From Ruminococcus turbiniformis (GTDB lineage Bacteria > Bacillota > Clostridia > Lachnospirales > Lachnospiraceae), in contig NZ_JAJEQX010000005.1 of NCBI RefSeq assembly GCF_020687545.1, forward strand, positions 1 through 64,000: a stretch of 64,000 nt of DNA, given 5' to 3'. The notes beneath the pieces were generated by a model. The model did not search any database. It worked only from the letters and a program-made list of their open reading frames with translations, and had not been told where the DNA came from. How positions within the stretch are numbered: position 1 is the stretch's first letter; every line of letters begins with the position of its first letter. This document shows, in pieces, positions 34,763-44,187 of this stretch. A program made the translations under genes and the position numbers.

Positions 34763-36064
34763 ATGTCAGACATCAGAAATACACAGAACTGGAGCTTTGA
34801 GACAAAACAGATTCACATCGGACAGGAAAAGGCGGACCCGGCGACCGGGGCAAGAGCTGTGCCCATATATGCGTCCGCATCGTTTGTGTTCGATGACTGC
34901 CGCCATGCAGAGGATCTTTTCGCACTCAGAGACTCGGGAAATATATATGGAAGACTTACCAATCCCACGGAGGAAGTGTTTGAAAAGCGGATCGCCGCGC
35001 TGGAGGGCGGCACGGCTGCACTGGCGACCGCATCGGGGGCTGCGGCCATCACCTATGTCTTCCAGGCGCTGGCGAAGGCGGGAGAGCACATTGTCGCCTC
35101 CAAAAGAATCTACGGGGGAACGTATAATCTGCTGGCCCACACGCTTCCGCTGACGAGCGGGATCACGGCCACGTTCGTGGATCCGGAGGAAGAAGGGGCG
35201 TTTGAGGCGGCCATTCAGGAAAATACAAAGGCGGTTTTCACAGAGACACTTGGAAATCCGAACTCCAATGTGGCAGATCTGGAAGCACTTTCAGAAATTG
35301 CGCACAGGCACGGGATACCGCTCGTGGTGGATTCCACCTTTGCAACGCCGTATCTGGTCCGTCCCATTGAGCACGGCGCGGACATTGTCGTACATTCGGC
35401 GACGAAATTCATCGGCGGGCACGGAACTGCGCTCGGCGGAGTGATTGTGGACGGCGGGACATTTGACTGGAAGGCATCGGGAAAATACCCCTGGATCTCA
35501 GAGCCGAATCCGAGTTATCACGGAGTTTCCTTTGCGGATGCGGCAAAGGAAACGGCATTTGCCTCCTATATCCGGGCCGTGCTTTTAAGAGATACGGGAG
35601 CCACCCTTTCACCCTTCCATGCATTTCTCCTCCTTCAGGGGCTGGAGACACTTTCCCTGCGGGTGGAGCGGCATGTCGAGAATGCGCTGAAAATCGTAAA
35701 ATATCTGGCAGCCCATCCGAAGGTGGAGGCAGTGCACCATCCGTCTTTGGAAAGTGAGCCGACGCATGAGCTGTACCGGAAGTATTTCCCGGAAGGGGGC
35801 GGCTCGATCTTTACATTTGAGATCCGGGGCGGCGCGGAACAGGCGAGGAAGTTCATCGATAACCTGCCGATCTTTTCCCTGCTTGCAAATGTGGCGGACG
35901 TGAAATCACTCGTGATCCACCCGGCTACTACGACGCACAGCCAGTGCACGGAAGAGGAGCTGAAAGAGCAGGGAATCAGACCGAATACGATCCGTCTTTC
36001 CGTGGGGATCGAGAAGGCGGAGGATCTGATCGCCGCGCTGGATTCGGCGTTTCAGGAAGTCTGA
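34763..36064 (+). CDS. metY: O-acetylhomoserine sulfhydrylase MetY
   Basis: A 433-residue PLP enzyme of the Cys/Met metabolism family that makes homocysteine from O-acetylhomoserine and sulfide. Visible are YGRLTNPTEEVFEKR, the PLP-binding Lys215 in HSATKFIGGHGTALGG, and the late HPATTTHSQ typical of MetY. The length of about 430 fits MetY better than the shorter MetB/MetC enzymes. The LysR gene just upstream and its dyad site are the likely control. An ABC-F gene follows after 29 bases but is unlikely to be functionally linked. Confidence 0.92.
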   Translation: MSDIRNTQNWSFETKQIHIGQEKADPATGARAVPIYASASFVFDDCRHAEDLFALRDSGNIYGRLTNPTEEVFEKRIAALEGGTAALATASGAAAITYVFQALAKAGEHIVASKRIYGGTYNLLAHTLPLTSGITATFVDPEEEGAFEAAIQENTKAVFTETLGNPNSNVADLEALSEIAHRHGIPLVVDSTFATPYLVRPIEHGADIVVHSATKFIGGHGTALGGVIVDGGTFDWKASGKYPWISEPNPSYHGVSFADAAKETAFASYIRAVLLRDTGATLSPFHAFLLLQGLETLSLRVERHVENALKIVKYLAAHPKVEAVHHPSLESEPTHELYRKYFPEGGGSIFTFEIRGGAEQARKFIDNLPIFSLLANVADVKSLVIHPATTTHSQCTEEELKEQGIRPNTIRLSVGIEKAEDLIAALDSAFQEV

Positions 36065-36093
36065 GTGTGGTATGAAAAAAGGAGTAAAAAAGA

Positions 36094-37650
36094 ATGAGTA
36101 TTTTAAATGTGGAACACTTGTCCCACGGATTCGGCGACCGGGCGATTTTTGAGGATGTGTCTTTCCGCCTTCTGCGCGGGGAGCATATCGGCCTGGTGGG
36201 CGCCAACGGAGAGGGGAAATCGACGTTCTTTAACATTGTTACGGGAAAGATGCAGCCGGACGAGGGGAAGATTGAGTGGGCGAAAAATGTCCGCGTCGGA
36301 TATCTGGATCAGCACACCGTACTTGAAAAAGGAATGACAGTCCGGGATGTGCTGAAATCAGCGTTTTCCGGTCTCTTTGAGCTGGAAGAGCGGATGAATG
36401 AGATCTGTGACGGGCTCGGAAGCGCTGATCCGGAAGAGATGGAACAGATGATGGAAGAGCTTGGGACCATCCAGGATACGCTGACGCTCCATGACTTTTA
36501 TGTGATCGACGCCAAAGTGGAGGAGGTCGCTGCGGCGCTGGGACTTTCGGATCTGGGACTGGACAGAGACGTCACCGATCTGAGTGGGGGACAGAGGACG
36601 AGAATCCTTCTGGCGAAGCTTCTGCTGGAAAAACCGGACATCCTTCTTCTGGATGAGCCCACGAACTACCTGGATGAGGCGCACATCAGCTGGCTGAAGC
36701 GGTATCTGACCGAATATGAAAGCGCGTTTATCCTGATCTCCCACGACATTCCGTTTCTGAATGAAGTCGTAAACATTGTCTATCATATGGAAAACAAAAA
36801 TCTCGACAGATACGTCGGAAACTATGACGACTTCCAGAGAGTCTATCAGGTGAAGAAGGCGCAGCTGGAAGCCGCGTACAAAAGGCAGCAGCAGGAGATC
36901 AGCCAGCTTAAGGAATTTGTCGCCCGCAACAAGGCGAGAGTGTCCACAAGGAACATGGCCATGTCCCGCCAGAAGAAGCTGGACAAGATGGACGTCATCG
37001 AGCTTGCCGCAGAGCGGCCGAAGCCGGAGCTCCACTTTAAGATGGGGCGTACTCCCGGAAAATATATTTTCGAGACAGAAGACTTTGTGATCGGATATGA
37101 CGAACCCCTCTCAAAGCCGCTTAATCTCACCCTTGAGAGGGGCCAGAAGATCGCGCTCACCGGGGCGAACGGCATCGGGAAGACGACGCTGATCCGCAGC
37201 ATCATGGGACTTGTAAAGCCGCTGAAAGGAAGCTGCAGGCTCGGGGAGAATATTGCGGTCGGCTATTTCGAGCAGGAGGGCGACGGGAAGAACCAGACGA
37301 CATGCATCGAAGAAATCTGGAAGGAATTCCCGTCTTTTACCCAGTATGAAGTGCGCTCCGCCCTGGCAAAATGCGGCCTGACGACAAAGCATATCGAGAG
37401 CCAGGTGCGCGTTTTAAGCGGAGGAGAGCAGGCGAAGGTGCGCCTCTGCAAAATTCTGAACAGAGAGACAAACGTGCTGATGCTCGACGAGCCGACAAAC
37501 CACCTGGACGCCGACGCAAAGGAGTCGCTGAAAAAAGCGCTCATCGAATACCGCGGCACCGTGCTTCTGATCTGCCATGAGCCGGAGTTTTATCAGGATG
37601 TGGTGCAGGCGGTATGGGACTGCTCAAAGTGGACGACCAAAGTGGTCTGA
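36094..37650 (+). CDS. ABC-F family ATPase (translation factor type)
   Basis: A 518-residue soluble protein with two ABC domains and no membrane segments. Domain 1 has GANGEGKST, LSGGQRTRILLAKLLL and LLLDEPTNYLD; domain 2 has GANGIGKTT, LSGGEQAKVRLCKIL and LMLDEPTNHLD. Between them is the charged P-site tRNA interaction linker (KKAQLEAAYKRQQQEISQLKEFVARNKARVSTRNMAMSRQKKLDKM region). ABC-F proteins act on ribosomes, either in translation or in antibiotic protection. The subfamily cannot be fixed by eye, and a resistance role is not claimed. Confidence 0.92.
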   Translation: MSILNVEHLSHGFGDRAIFEDVSFRLLRGEHIGLVGANGEGKSTFFNIVTGKMQPDEGKIEWAKNVRVGYLDQHTVLEKGMTVRDVLKSAFSGLFELEERMNEICDGLGSADPEEMEQMMEELGTIQDTLTLHDFYVIDAKVEEVAAALGLSDLGLDRDVTDLSGGQRTRILLAKLLLEKPDILLLDEPTNYLDEAHISWLKRYLTEYESAFILISHDIPFLNEVVNIVYHMENKNLDRYVGNYDDFQRVYQVKKAQLEAAYKRQQQEISQLKEFVARNKARVSTRNMAMSRQKKLDKMDVIELAAERPKPELHFKMGRTPGKYIFETEDFVIGYDEPLSKPLNLTLERGQKIALTGANGIGKTTLIRSIMGLVKPLKGSCRLGENIAVGYFEQEGDGKNQTTCIEEIWKEFPSFTQYEVRSALAKCGLTTKHIESQVRVLSGGEQAKVRLCKILNRETNVLMLDEPTNHLDADAKESLKKALIEYRGTVLLICHEPEFYQDVVQAVWDCSKWTTKVV

Positions 37651-37664
37651 CGATTCAGCAAAAC

Positions 37665-38172
37665 TTATTCAACAAAAGAATTGCTCATGATATAGAACGC
37701 CTCCTGACTCGGGAGGTGTTTCTTTTCCATCTTTTCAAGCGTGTCGTCAAATTTCCGGGCGTTCTCTTCGCTGACCGCCATGGCCGGGCTTTCAGAGTAG
37801 ATCCATTTTTCCGTACCCGGCTCTCTGGTATTCCGGCAGAATGGAGACGGGGCCGAATGTGAGAATTTCTTTCTCTGTCCCGTTTTCACTTACCAGTTTT
37901 GATTTTGTATACATGATATTCCCGATCACTTCGCCGTCCAGCTCCAGAACAAAGTCCAGTTCCGGCACAAAATCTTCATGGTTTCGCATGATGTGAACGA
38001 GATAGTGCTCCATGCAGCCCGGGATATAGACGTTGTAAAATGCCTTCCGGGTGATCGTTTCCACGGTTTCATAGTCGGACTCCCGCTCGTTTCTTATATT
38101 AATCTTATCAATCATATTAAGCTTATTAATGTGTCTGTTCATGTGTTCTTCTGCGTTCCTGTTTTCGTTCAT
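37665..38172 (-). pseudogene. GNAT-family acetyltransferase, internally deleted
   Basis: The 5' part, from ATG 38172 behind GGAGGTCAG, has the GNAT fold up to acetyl-CoA motif A (FGPVSILPEYQRAGYGK), then ends within four codons. A second frame (to 37665) carries a C-terminal tail KWIYSESPAMAV and KKHLPSQEAFYIMSNS. In relatives as I remember them, about 60 residues lie between. The two parts meet near 37830 in different frames, so the gene has lost its middle and cannot make the full enzyme. Confidence 0.75.
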
Positions 38173-38358
38173 CGATCTGACCTCCGGTTTCCGTTTTTGT
38201 CCATTGTATTGGACGGAAAGTGCGGTGTCAATGTCTGAGGCGTTTTTTGCGGTTTGTTCTTTTTGAAAACCAGGAGATCCGCACTCTTGACGAAATGACA
38301 GGAAAGAGCTAATATATCGTCGGTGCGCATAAAAGAATTTCTGCGGAGGCGAAAGAAA

Positions 38359-39723
38359 TTGAAAAGCAGTAAATATGAAATAGATATGTGCAATGGGTCA
38401 ATTATGGACAAGCTGATCTCTTTTTCCCTTCCCCTGATGCTCTCGAGCATCCTTCAGCTTATGTTCAATGCGGTTGACATCATTGTTGTGGGAAGGTTCA
38501 GCGGAAGTGAAGCGCTGGCGGCGGTCGGATCGACGACGGCACTGATCAATATTTTCACTAATCTTTTTATCGGCATTTCCCTTGGGGCCAACGTTCTGGC
38601 TGCGCGGTATTACGCGGCGGGGCAGGAAAAGGAAATGTCGGAATCGGTACATACGGCGATTACGCTGGCAATTATAAGCGGCATCATTATGGCGTTTGTC
38701 GGAGTGGGAATGTCGCGGACTGCGCTGGAACTTATGGATACGCCGTCAGATGTGATCGGCCTGTCAACGGTATATATGAGGATTTATTTCTGCGGAATGC
38801 CGTTTTTCATGCTCTATAATTACGGAGCGGCAGTCTTAAGAGCAGTGGGAGATACAAAGAGACCGCTTCTGTTCCTTGCGGCAGCGGGACTGGCCAATGT
38901 GGGCCTTGATCTTCTGCTTGTCATCGTGATTCCCCTCGGAGTTGCGGGCGTTGCAATCGGAACAGTGGCATCCCAGATGGTCTCCTCGGTTCTTGTAATC
39001 TGGTGCCTTCACAGGACAGAGGGAAGCTACCAGCTCAGATTTTCCAGACTTTCGATTAAATGGGTGTATCTGAAGCGGATTTTCCAGGTTGGTATCCCGG
39101 CGGGAATCCAGAGCACGGTAATCAACTTTTCCAATGCGCTGCTCCAGTCATCCGTGAACTCGTTCGGCTCGACGGCGATGGCGGGTTATACGGCGGCGAA
39201 CAACATCATGGGATTCCTCTACGTGTCAGTCAACGCTGTCACCCAGGCGTGTATGAGCTTTACAAGCCAGAACTACAGCGTGGGGAAGGCGAAGCGCATG
39301 GACAGGGTGCTTCTGGACTGTATCCTTCTTTCTTCCGGAGCGGCGGTTGTGCTCGGAGTCGGCGCCTATGTGTTCGGTTCCCGGCTTCTGACGATCTATA
39401 CGTCGGATGCCAGCGTGATTCAGTGCGGTCTTGAGATTCTGTCGATCACGACGGTGCCGTATTTCCTGTGCGGCATTATGGATCTTCTGCCCGGAGCGCT
39501 CCGCGGAATGGGACATTCCGCGGTTCCGATGATCCTGTCGGTGATCGGCACAGTAGGGACAAGAATCGTGTGGATCTACGGAATATTTCCGCATCACAGG
39601 TCACTGTATTTCCTCTTTATCTCCTATCCGGGATCGTGGATCATTACAATTATTATGCAGGCAGTGTGCTTTTATTTTGTGAGAAAGAAGTGCCAGCAGA
39701 ATCTGAAGGTGAAGGCAGCGTGA
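38359..39723 (+). CDS. MATE-family multidrug/metabolite efflux protein
   Basis: About 454 residues with 12 hydrophobic segments. The opening KYEIDMCNGSIMDKLISFSLPLMLSSILQLMFNAVDIIVVGRFSG is typical of clostridial MATE proteins. A GTG at 38323 keeps the frame open but lacks a ribosome site; the TTG at 38359, eleven bases after GGAGG, matches the family start. The export substrate is unknown. It stands alone, convergent with the ABC exporter pair. Confidence 0.88.
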   Translation: MKSSKYEIDMCNGSIMDKLISFSLPLMLSSILQLMFNAVDIIVVGRFSGSEALAAVGSTTALINIFTNLFIGISLGANVLAARYYAAGQEKEMSESVHTAITLAIISGIIMAFVGVGMSRTALELMDTPSDVIGLSTVYMRIYFCGMPFFMLYNYGAAVLRAVGDTKRPLLFLAAAGLANVGLDLLLVIVIPLGVAGVAIGTVASQMVSSVLVIWCLHRTEGSYQLRFSRLSIKWVYLKRIFQVGIPAGIQSTVINFSNALLQSSVNSFGSTAMAGYTAANNIMGFLYVSVNAVTQACMSFTSQNYSVGKAKRMDRVLLDCILLSSGAAVVLGVGAYVFGSRLLTIYTSDASVIQCGLEILSITTVPYFLCGIMDLLPGALRGMGHSAVPMILSVIGTVGTRIVWIYGIFPHHRSLYFLFISYPGSWIITIIMQAVCFYFVRKKCQQNLKVKAA

Positions 39724-39732
39724 GAATTGCTG

Positions 39733-41481
39733 TTACATCTCCAGCTTCCACTGTGATGTTTCGCTTTGAAGTTCAACCATACGCCGGTAAAGACCGCCTT
39801 GTTCCATCAGTTCTTCCGGAGTACCCTGCTGGACCACATGGCCGTCCTGCAGTACCACGATATGGTCGGCACCGGCTACAGTACGCATTCTGTGAGCGAT
39901 AACCAGCACTGTCTTGCCTTGAAGCAGGCGGGAGAGAGCTTCCTGAACAGCACTTTCGTTCTCCACATCCAGGCTGGCGGTTGCTTCATCCAGGAGGATC
40001 ACAGGTGCGTCTTTCAGCAGGGCACGGGCGATGGAAATCCGCTGGCGTTCACCGCCGGAGAGGGTGGAGCCGTTTTCTCCGATCACGGTCTGATAGCCCT
40101 GCGGGAGCTTTCTGATAAATTCATCACACCGGGCGGCTTTAGCTGCAGCGATGACTTCCTCATCCGCAGCTTCCCGGCGTCCAAGACGGATATTTTCCAT
40201 TACCGTATCCCGGAACAGAACCACATCCTGGAAAACCATGGAATAGTATTTTAACAGTGTCTCCGGTTCTACACCGGACACATCTGCGCCTCCAAGGGTC
40301 ACTTTTCCCCCGGTAACATCCCAAAAACGGGCAGCTAATTTACACGCAGTGGATTTTCCGCCTCCGGAGGGGCCGATGAGGGCGGTCACTTCTCCCTGTC
40401 TGGCGGTAAAGCTTACATCCTCCAGTACACCGTCCCCTTCCCTGTAGGCGAAGGACACATGATCAAAGGCGATGTTGTAGTTATCAGGTGTAAACTCTTT
40501 TGTGCCCTCCTGTATTGGCTGTTCCAAAATGGAACGCATCCGTTCGATCTGCAGTTTCGTATTAAAGGTGGCGGCAATATTCTGCAGTACCAGCCCCAGG
40601 GGGTCATAAAGTCTTGCGGCGGCAAAGAGGAATCCCAGAAAATAAAGGAAAGAAAGTTCTCCGGCTGCCAGAAGCGCTCCTCCGGTCAGAACAGTAGTGG
40701 CCAGACCAAGGCGAAGGAAGGCCTGTGCGGAGCATACAAACACGCCGGTTGCCAGTTCTGAGCGGATGGAGCCCTTCTCCATGGCAGCCAGCTTTTCATC
40801 CAGTTTTTCCATGTATGTTTCCTGCCGGCCGCATGCCTTGATATCCCGTATGGTTTCCAGTCCCTCCTGGATGCAGTCGGCTACCGCGCGCTTGTTTAAA
40901 ATATTTTTTGTACCGAAGGAATCCTGAATTTTTTTGCTCCCTGCCGTGAGCAGAACCGCCACCGGCACTACCCACAGTACGGACAGCGCCATCCGCCAGT
41001 CGCAAAAGAACATGACGATGCCAATCACAAGAGTGGAGAAAATGGATGCGAACAACTGTGGTACATAGTGGGAAAACATCTGATCCAGGCTGGAACAGTC
41101 CGCAATCATGGTGGAGGTCAGGTCGCTCAGATCCCGGTTTCCGAAAAAACTCAATGGCAGCCGGCGCAGAGTTTCTGCGAGGCTTACCCGGCGGTTGGCG
41201 CTCTCCTTATAAGTTGCCAGATAGAGCGAAGCGTACTGGAACCAGTGAAGAATGAACAGCAGGATCAGGACAGCCGCGCCAAAGCCTGCATAAATCCAGA
41301 AACCATCCACAGGATCGTTCCCGTTTTCCATGGAATCCAAAAGATGCTGCGCTGTAAACAGGACGGCTCCCACCGGAAGCATCAGGCTTAAATTGCACAC
41401 AAAGCACCATAACACTGCTTTTATCAGATCTTTTGCTCCTTTTTCACTGAGCGCAAATAAGTGCTGTAATTTTTTTGTCAT
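39733..41481 (-). CDS. ABC exporter half-transporter, subunit 2
   Basis: A 582-residue protein: six-helix membrane domain, then a nucleotide-binding domain with GPSGGGKST, LSGGERQRISIARALL and VILLDEATASLD. AAAGGAGG sets the start at 41481. Its ATG overlaps the upstream partner's stop (ATGA), so the two should form a heterodimeric exporter. The layout resembles YbtP/YbtQ- and Irp-type pairs, but the substrate is unknown. Confidence 0.9.
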   Translation of the reverse strand: MTKKLQHLFALSEKGAKDLIKAVLWCFVCNLSLMLPVGAVLFTAQHLLDSMENGNDPVDGFWIYAGFGAAVLILLFILHWFQYASLYLATYKESANRRVSLAETLRRLPLSFFGNRDLSDLTSTMIADCSSLDQMFSHYVPQLFASIFSTLVIGIVMFFCDWRMALSVLWVVPVAVLLTAGSKKIQDSFGTKNILNKRAVADCIQEGLETIRDIKACGRQETYMEKLDEKLAAMEKGSIRSELATGVFVCSAQAFLRLGLATTVLTGGALLAAGELSFLYFLGFLFAAARLYDPLGLVLQNIAATFNTKLQIERMRSILEQPIQEGTKEFTPDNYNIAFDHVSFAYREGDGVLEDVSFTARQGEVTALIGPSGGGKSTACKLAARFWDVTGGKVTLGGADVSGVEPETLLKYYSMVFQDVVLFRDTVMENIRLGRREAADEEVIAAAKAARCDEFIRKLPQGYQTVIGENGSTLSGGERQRISIARALLKDAPVILLDEATASLDVENESAVQEALSRLLQGKTVLVIAHRMRTVAGADHIVVLQDGHVVQQGTPEELMEQGGLYRRMVELQSETSQWKLEM

Positions 41482-43259
41482 ACATCTTCCTCCTTTCCAA
41501 CCTTCCACTGGGCGCTGCGCTGGTAATCCTCCCACATGGAGGCATAAACACCGTGCAGTGCAAGCAGGCTTTCGTGACTGCCCTGTTCGATGACCTTCCC
41601 GCCGCTCAGGACAATGATAGAATCCGCGTTCTGTACGGTAGACAGCCTGTGGGCAATCATCAATACGGTTTTGTCCTTTATCAGCGCTTCAAATGCTTTC
41701 TGAATCTGATGTTCATTTTCCGGGTCGGCAAAAGCGGTTGCCTCATCCAGCACTACGATGGGGGCGTCTTTCAGGATGGCACGCGCCAGAGCAATCCGCT
41801 GCTGTTCACCGCCGGAGAGATAAATGCCTTTCGTCCCAACCACGGTATCCAGACCCTGCGGCAGTTTTTCGAGAATGTCATCACACTGTGCAGCGCGGGC
41901 GGCAGACAGAACCTCATCTCTGGAAGCCTCCGGTCTGGCGGCCCGGATATTTTCAAGAAGGCTCTCCTTAAACAGACGGGTATCCTGAAAGACAAAGGCT
42001 ACCTGTCTCATAAGATTTTCTGTATTCATTTCCCGGACATTGATTCCGCCGATTGCGACGGTTCCGCTGTCTGTATCCCAGAAGCGGGGAATCAGGCTGG
42101 CGGCTGTAGTTTTGCCGCCTCCGGACGGGCCCACCAGCGCCGTTATCCGGCCAGGGCGGACAGAAAATGACACATCGGACAGAGCAGGCCGGTCCGAGCC
42201 TGGATAAGTAAAGGTCACATGGTTAAAGGATACGGAGGCATTTACCGGATGTTTCTGTACTTCTGGTTCTTCCATGGGCTTCTGGCCGAGGATTTCATCC
42301 AGACGCCCTACGGCTTCGTCCGCTTCCATGACAGCTTCGCTCATATACATGATCCGGTTGATCATCTGGCCGCAGGCGGGAGCAAACAGGGCGTAGAAAA
42401 TAAAGTTGACAAGCACTGTGCGTATATTCCCGCCGGAGGACAGCAGCAGTGCCGCCGGAATCAGCAGGGCAAAGGCTCCGTTGATAAAAGTCAGGAAACA
42501 GGTCTGCCCCACGCGGCAGCTCATGGCATACTGGCTGGCCAGATCGCTGTAATCTTTGATGGCGTTATAAAAAGCCTTGAAGGAGTAGACGGTCTGCTGG
42601 AACATCTTTACAACGGGGATGCCCCGGACATATTCCACCGCCTCACCGCTCATGCGCTCGATTTCCTTCTGGTACCGATGGAAAAAACCCGCATTCTTTC
42701 CTCCCATCATCAGGCACATGGAGAGAAGCGCAAGAACCATGGTGAGCAGGCATAGAAGCCCCATTTTCCAGTCAAAGAGAAAAAGCATCACGATGGCAGC
42801 AACCGGCGTGACCACGGTCCCCGCCAGGTCAGGAAGCTTGTGAGCCAGCAGATCTTCCGTAAGTCCGGCGTTGTCATCAATAAGTTTCCTTAGCCGTCCT
42901 GTCTGATTCCCCGTAAAGAATCCCAGAGGCAGTTTCTGTACGTGGGCCATGGCAGTATGCCGGATGTTCCGGGCGGTACGGAAAGCAGCGATATGAGTAG
43001 ACATGAGCGCCGCGAAATACAGGGCGATACTGCCGATGGCGGTCCATACCGCCGTCCAGCCCCAGTGTGCCAGACCGGAGCCCCCGTCAAGACCGGGCCA
43101 GGCTTCCAGTACATTTCTTGCCGCCAGCCAGACGCACACATAAGGAACCAGCCCCAGTACCGCAGACAGGGCGGAGAGGATGCAGCCCAGCAGAGTGAGA
43201 TTTTTGTGCCCGCCTGCATAACTTAGAATGCGGGACAGGCTGCTTTGCTTTTTTTGCAT
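41478..43259 (-). CDS. ABC exporter half-transporter, subunit 1
   Basis: A 593-residue partner half-transporter with six membrane segments and an ABC domain: GPSGGGKTT, LSGGEQQRIALARAIL and VVLDEATAFADPENE. The DEATAFADPENE form is common in siderophore-type exporters. A TTG directly precedes the ATG at 43259; AAAGGAGG lies ten bases before the ATG. A TetR gene is upstream on the same strand and an 18-bp dyad lies in the gap, so the pair is probably an inducible exporter. Confidence 0.9.
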   Translation of the reverse strand: MQKKQSSLSRILSYAGGHKNLTLLGCILSALSAVLGLVPYVCVWLAARNVLEAWPGLDGGSGLAHWGWTAVWTAIGSIALYFAALMSTHIAAFRTARNIRHTAMAHVQKLPLGFFTGNQTGRLRKLIDDNAGLTEDLLAHKLPDLAGTVVTPVAAIVMLFLFDWKMGLLCLLTMVLALLSMCLMMGGKNAGFFHRYQKEIERMSGEAVEYVRGIPVVKMFQQTVYSFKAFYNAIKDYSDLASQYAMSCRVGQTCFLTFINGAFALLIPAALLLSSGGNIRTVLVNFIFYALFAPACGQMINRIMYMSEAVMEADEAVGRLDEILGQKPMEEPEVQKHPVNASVSFNHVTFTYPGSDRPALSDVSFSVRPGRITALVGPSGGGKTTAASLIPRFWDTDSGTVAIGGINVREMNTENLMRQVAFVFQDTRLFKESLLENIRAARPEASRDEVLSAARAAQCDDILEKLPQGLDTVVGTKGIYLSGGEQQRIALARAILKDAPIVVLDEATAFADPENEHQIQKAFEALIKDKTVLMIAHRLSTVQNADSIIVLSGGKVIEQGSHESLLALHGVYASMWEDYQRSAQWKVGKEEDV

Positions 43260-43298
43260 CAAAAGAATACCTCCTTTTGCTTAAGAAATTTATCATGA

Positions 43299-43316
43299 AG
43301 TTAGATGAAACTAACT
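43299..43316. promoter_or_regulatory. Dyad upstream of the ABC exporter pair
   Basis: AGTTAG-ATGAAA-CTAACT, perfect 6-bp arms, 40 bases before the exporter start. It could be bound by the neighbouring TetR protein or by a DtxR/Fur-type metal regulator. It does not resemble the dyad in the TetR gene leader. Confidence 0.45.
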
Positions 43317-43337
43317 ATCACGCAAAAAAGATGGGGG

Positions 43338-43955
43338 TTATTGCCCCATTAATTTCAGCCATCCGGCTGTGTAAAAATCCCGCAGCTGATCCACATAGCG
43401 CAGGGCCCTGTTCCTTGGCATATCGTGTACTACGATTTCAAATACCCCGTTAAACATCCCGCTGGCAATGATATGACACATCTGCTCATCCAGGTCCGGA
43501 ATATCATGTCCAAGGCGGCGGAGAACTTCCATATATTTCATCGTGTATTCTACCTCCACCTCGACCATGTTGTGAACAAAATGCTCATAGCTGGTGCCCT
43601 CTGACCGGCACAGCAGCAGTTTTACCGGTTCCCGGTGCTGACAGATGTATTCCACCATCCAGTGGACGCAGTCCGCGGATTCCACCCCCATGTGGTCCGG
43701 CTGCTGTTCTTCAGGGAGCTCGGCAAAGGAGGTCTGGGCCGCCATAAACTTCCCCATGAGGGCAGCGGCATGAGGCTCCACAATAGCGTTAAATAGAGCC
43801 TCTTTACTGGAAAAATAGCCATAAAAGGCGCCGGTTGTCACGCCGGCCTTTTTTACGATCTGACGAAGGGAAGCACCGAGAAAGCCCTTGTCAGAAAATT
43901 CTTCCATGGCAGCATGTAAAATATTTTCCAATGTGACAGATGATTTTTCCTCCAT
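43338..43955 (-). CDS. TetR-family regulator of the ABC exporter
   Basis: A 205-residue TetR protein. The N-terminal helix-turn-helix has FSDKGFLGASLRQIVKKAGVTTGAFYGYFSSKEALF. Of two ATGs, 43955 is used because GGAGG lies between them. It is encoded ahead of the exporter pair with a 78-base gap, and its own leader has nested dyads, indicating autoregulation. The ligand-binding domain gives no substrate clue. Confidence 0.9.
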   Translation of the reverse strand: MEEKSSVTLENILHAAMEEFSDKGFLGASLRQIVKKAGVTTGAFYGYFSSKEALFNAIVEPHAAALMGKFMAAQTSFAELPEEQQPDHMGVESADCVHWMVEYICQHREPVKLLLCRSEGTSYEHFVHNMVEVEVEYTMKYMEVLRRLGHDIPDLDEQMCHIIASGMFNGVFEIVVHDMPRNRALRYVDQLRDFYTAGWLKLMGQ

Positions 43956-43963
43956 AGTATCCT

Positions 43964-44000
43964 CCATATAACAGTGTCATATAACAATGTTATTATATGG
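43964..44000. promoter_or_regulatory. Nested dyads in the TetR gene leader
   Basis: Outer arms CCATATAA (43964-43971) and TTATATGG (43993-44000) enclose ATAACAATGTTAT (43981-43993), which has perfect 6-bp arms. The position directly upstream of the TetR start suits an autoregulatory operator. Confidence 0.6.
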
Positions 44001-44187
44001 TGCGGAATGACATTTGTCAATAGGTGTGTGCTTATAAAAATCCGAGTCAAAAAGCAGAATGAGGGATGCCCCTGTATAAAAAAAGTGCTTAATCTTCAAA
44101 TAATGATAGAAGATTTTGCCGCAGGGCGCTATAATATACTAGATGCCTGAAAAGGTAAATATCAGATATTGTCCCGGCGGAGGGGTT

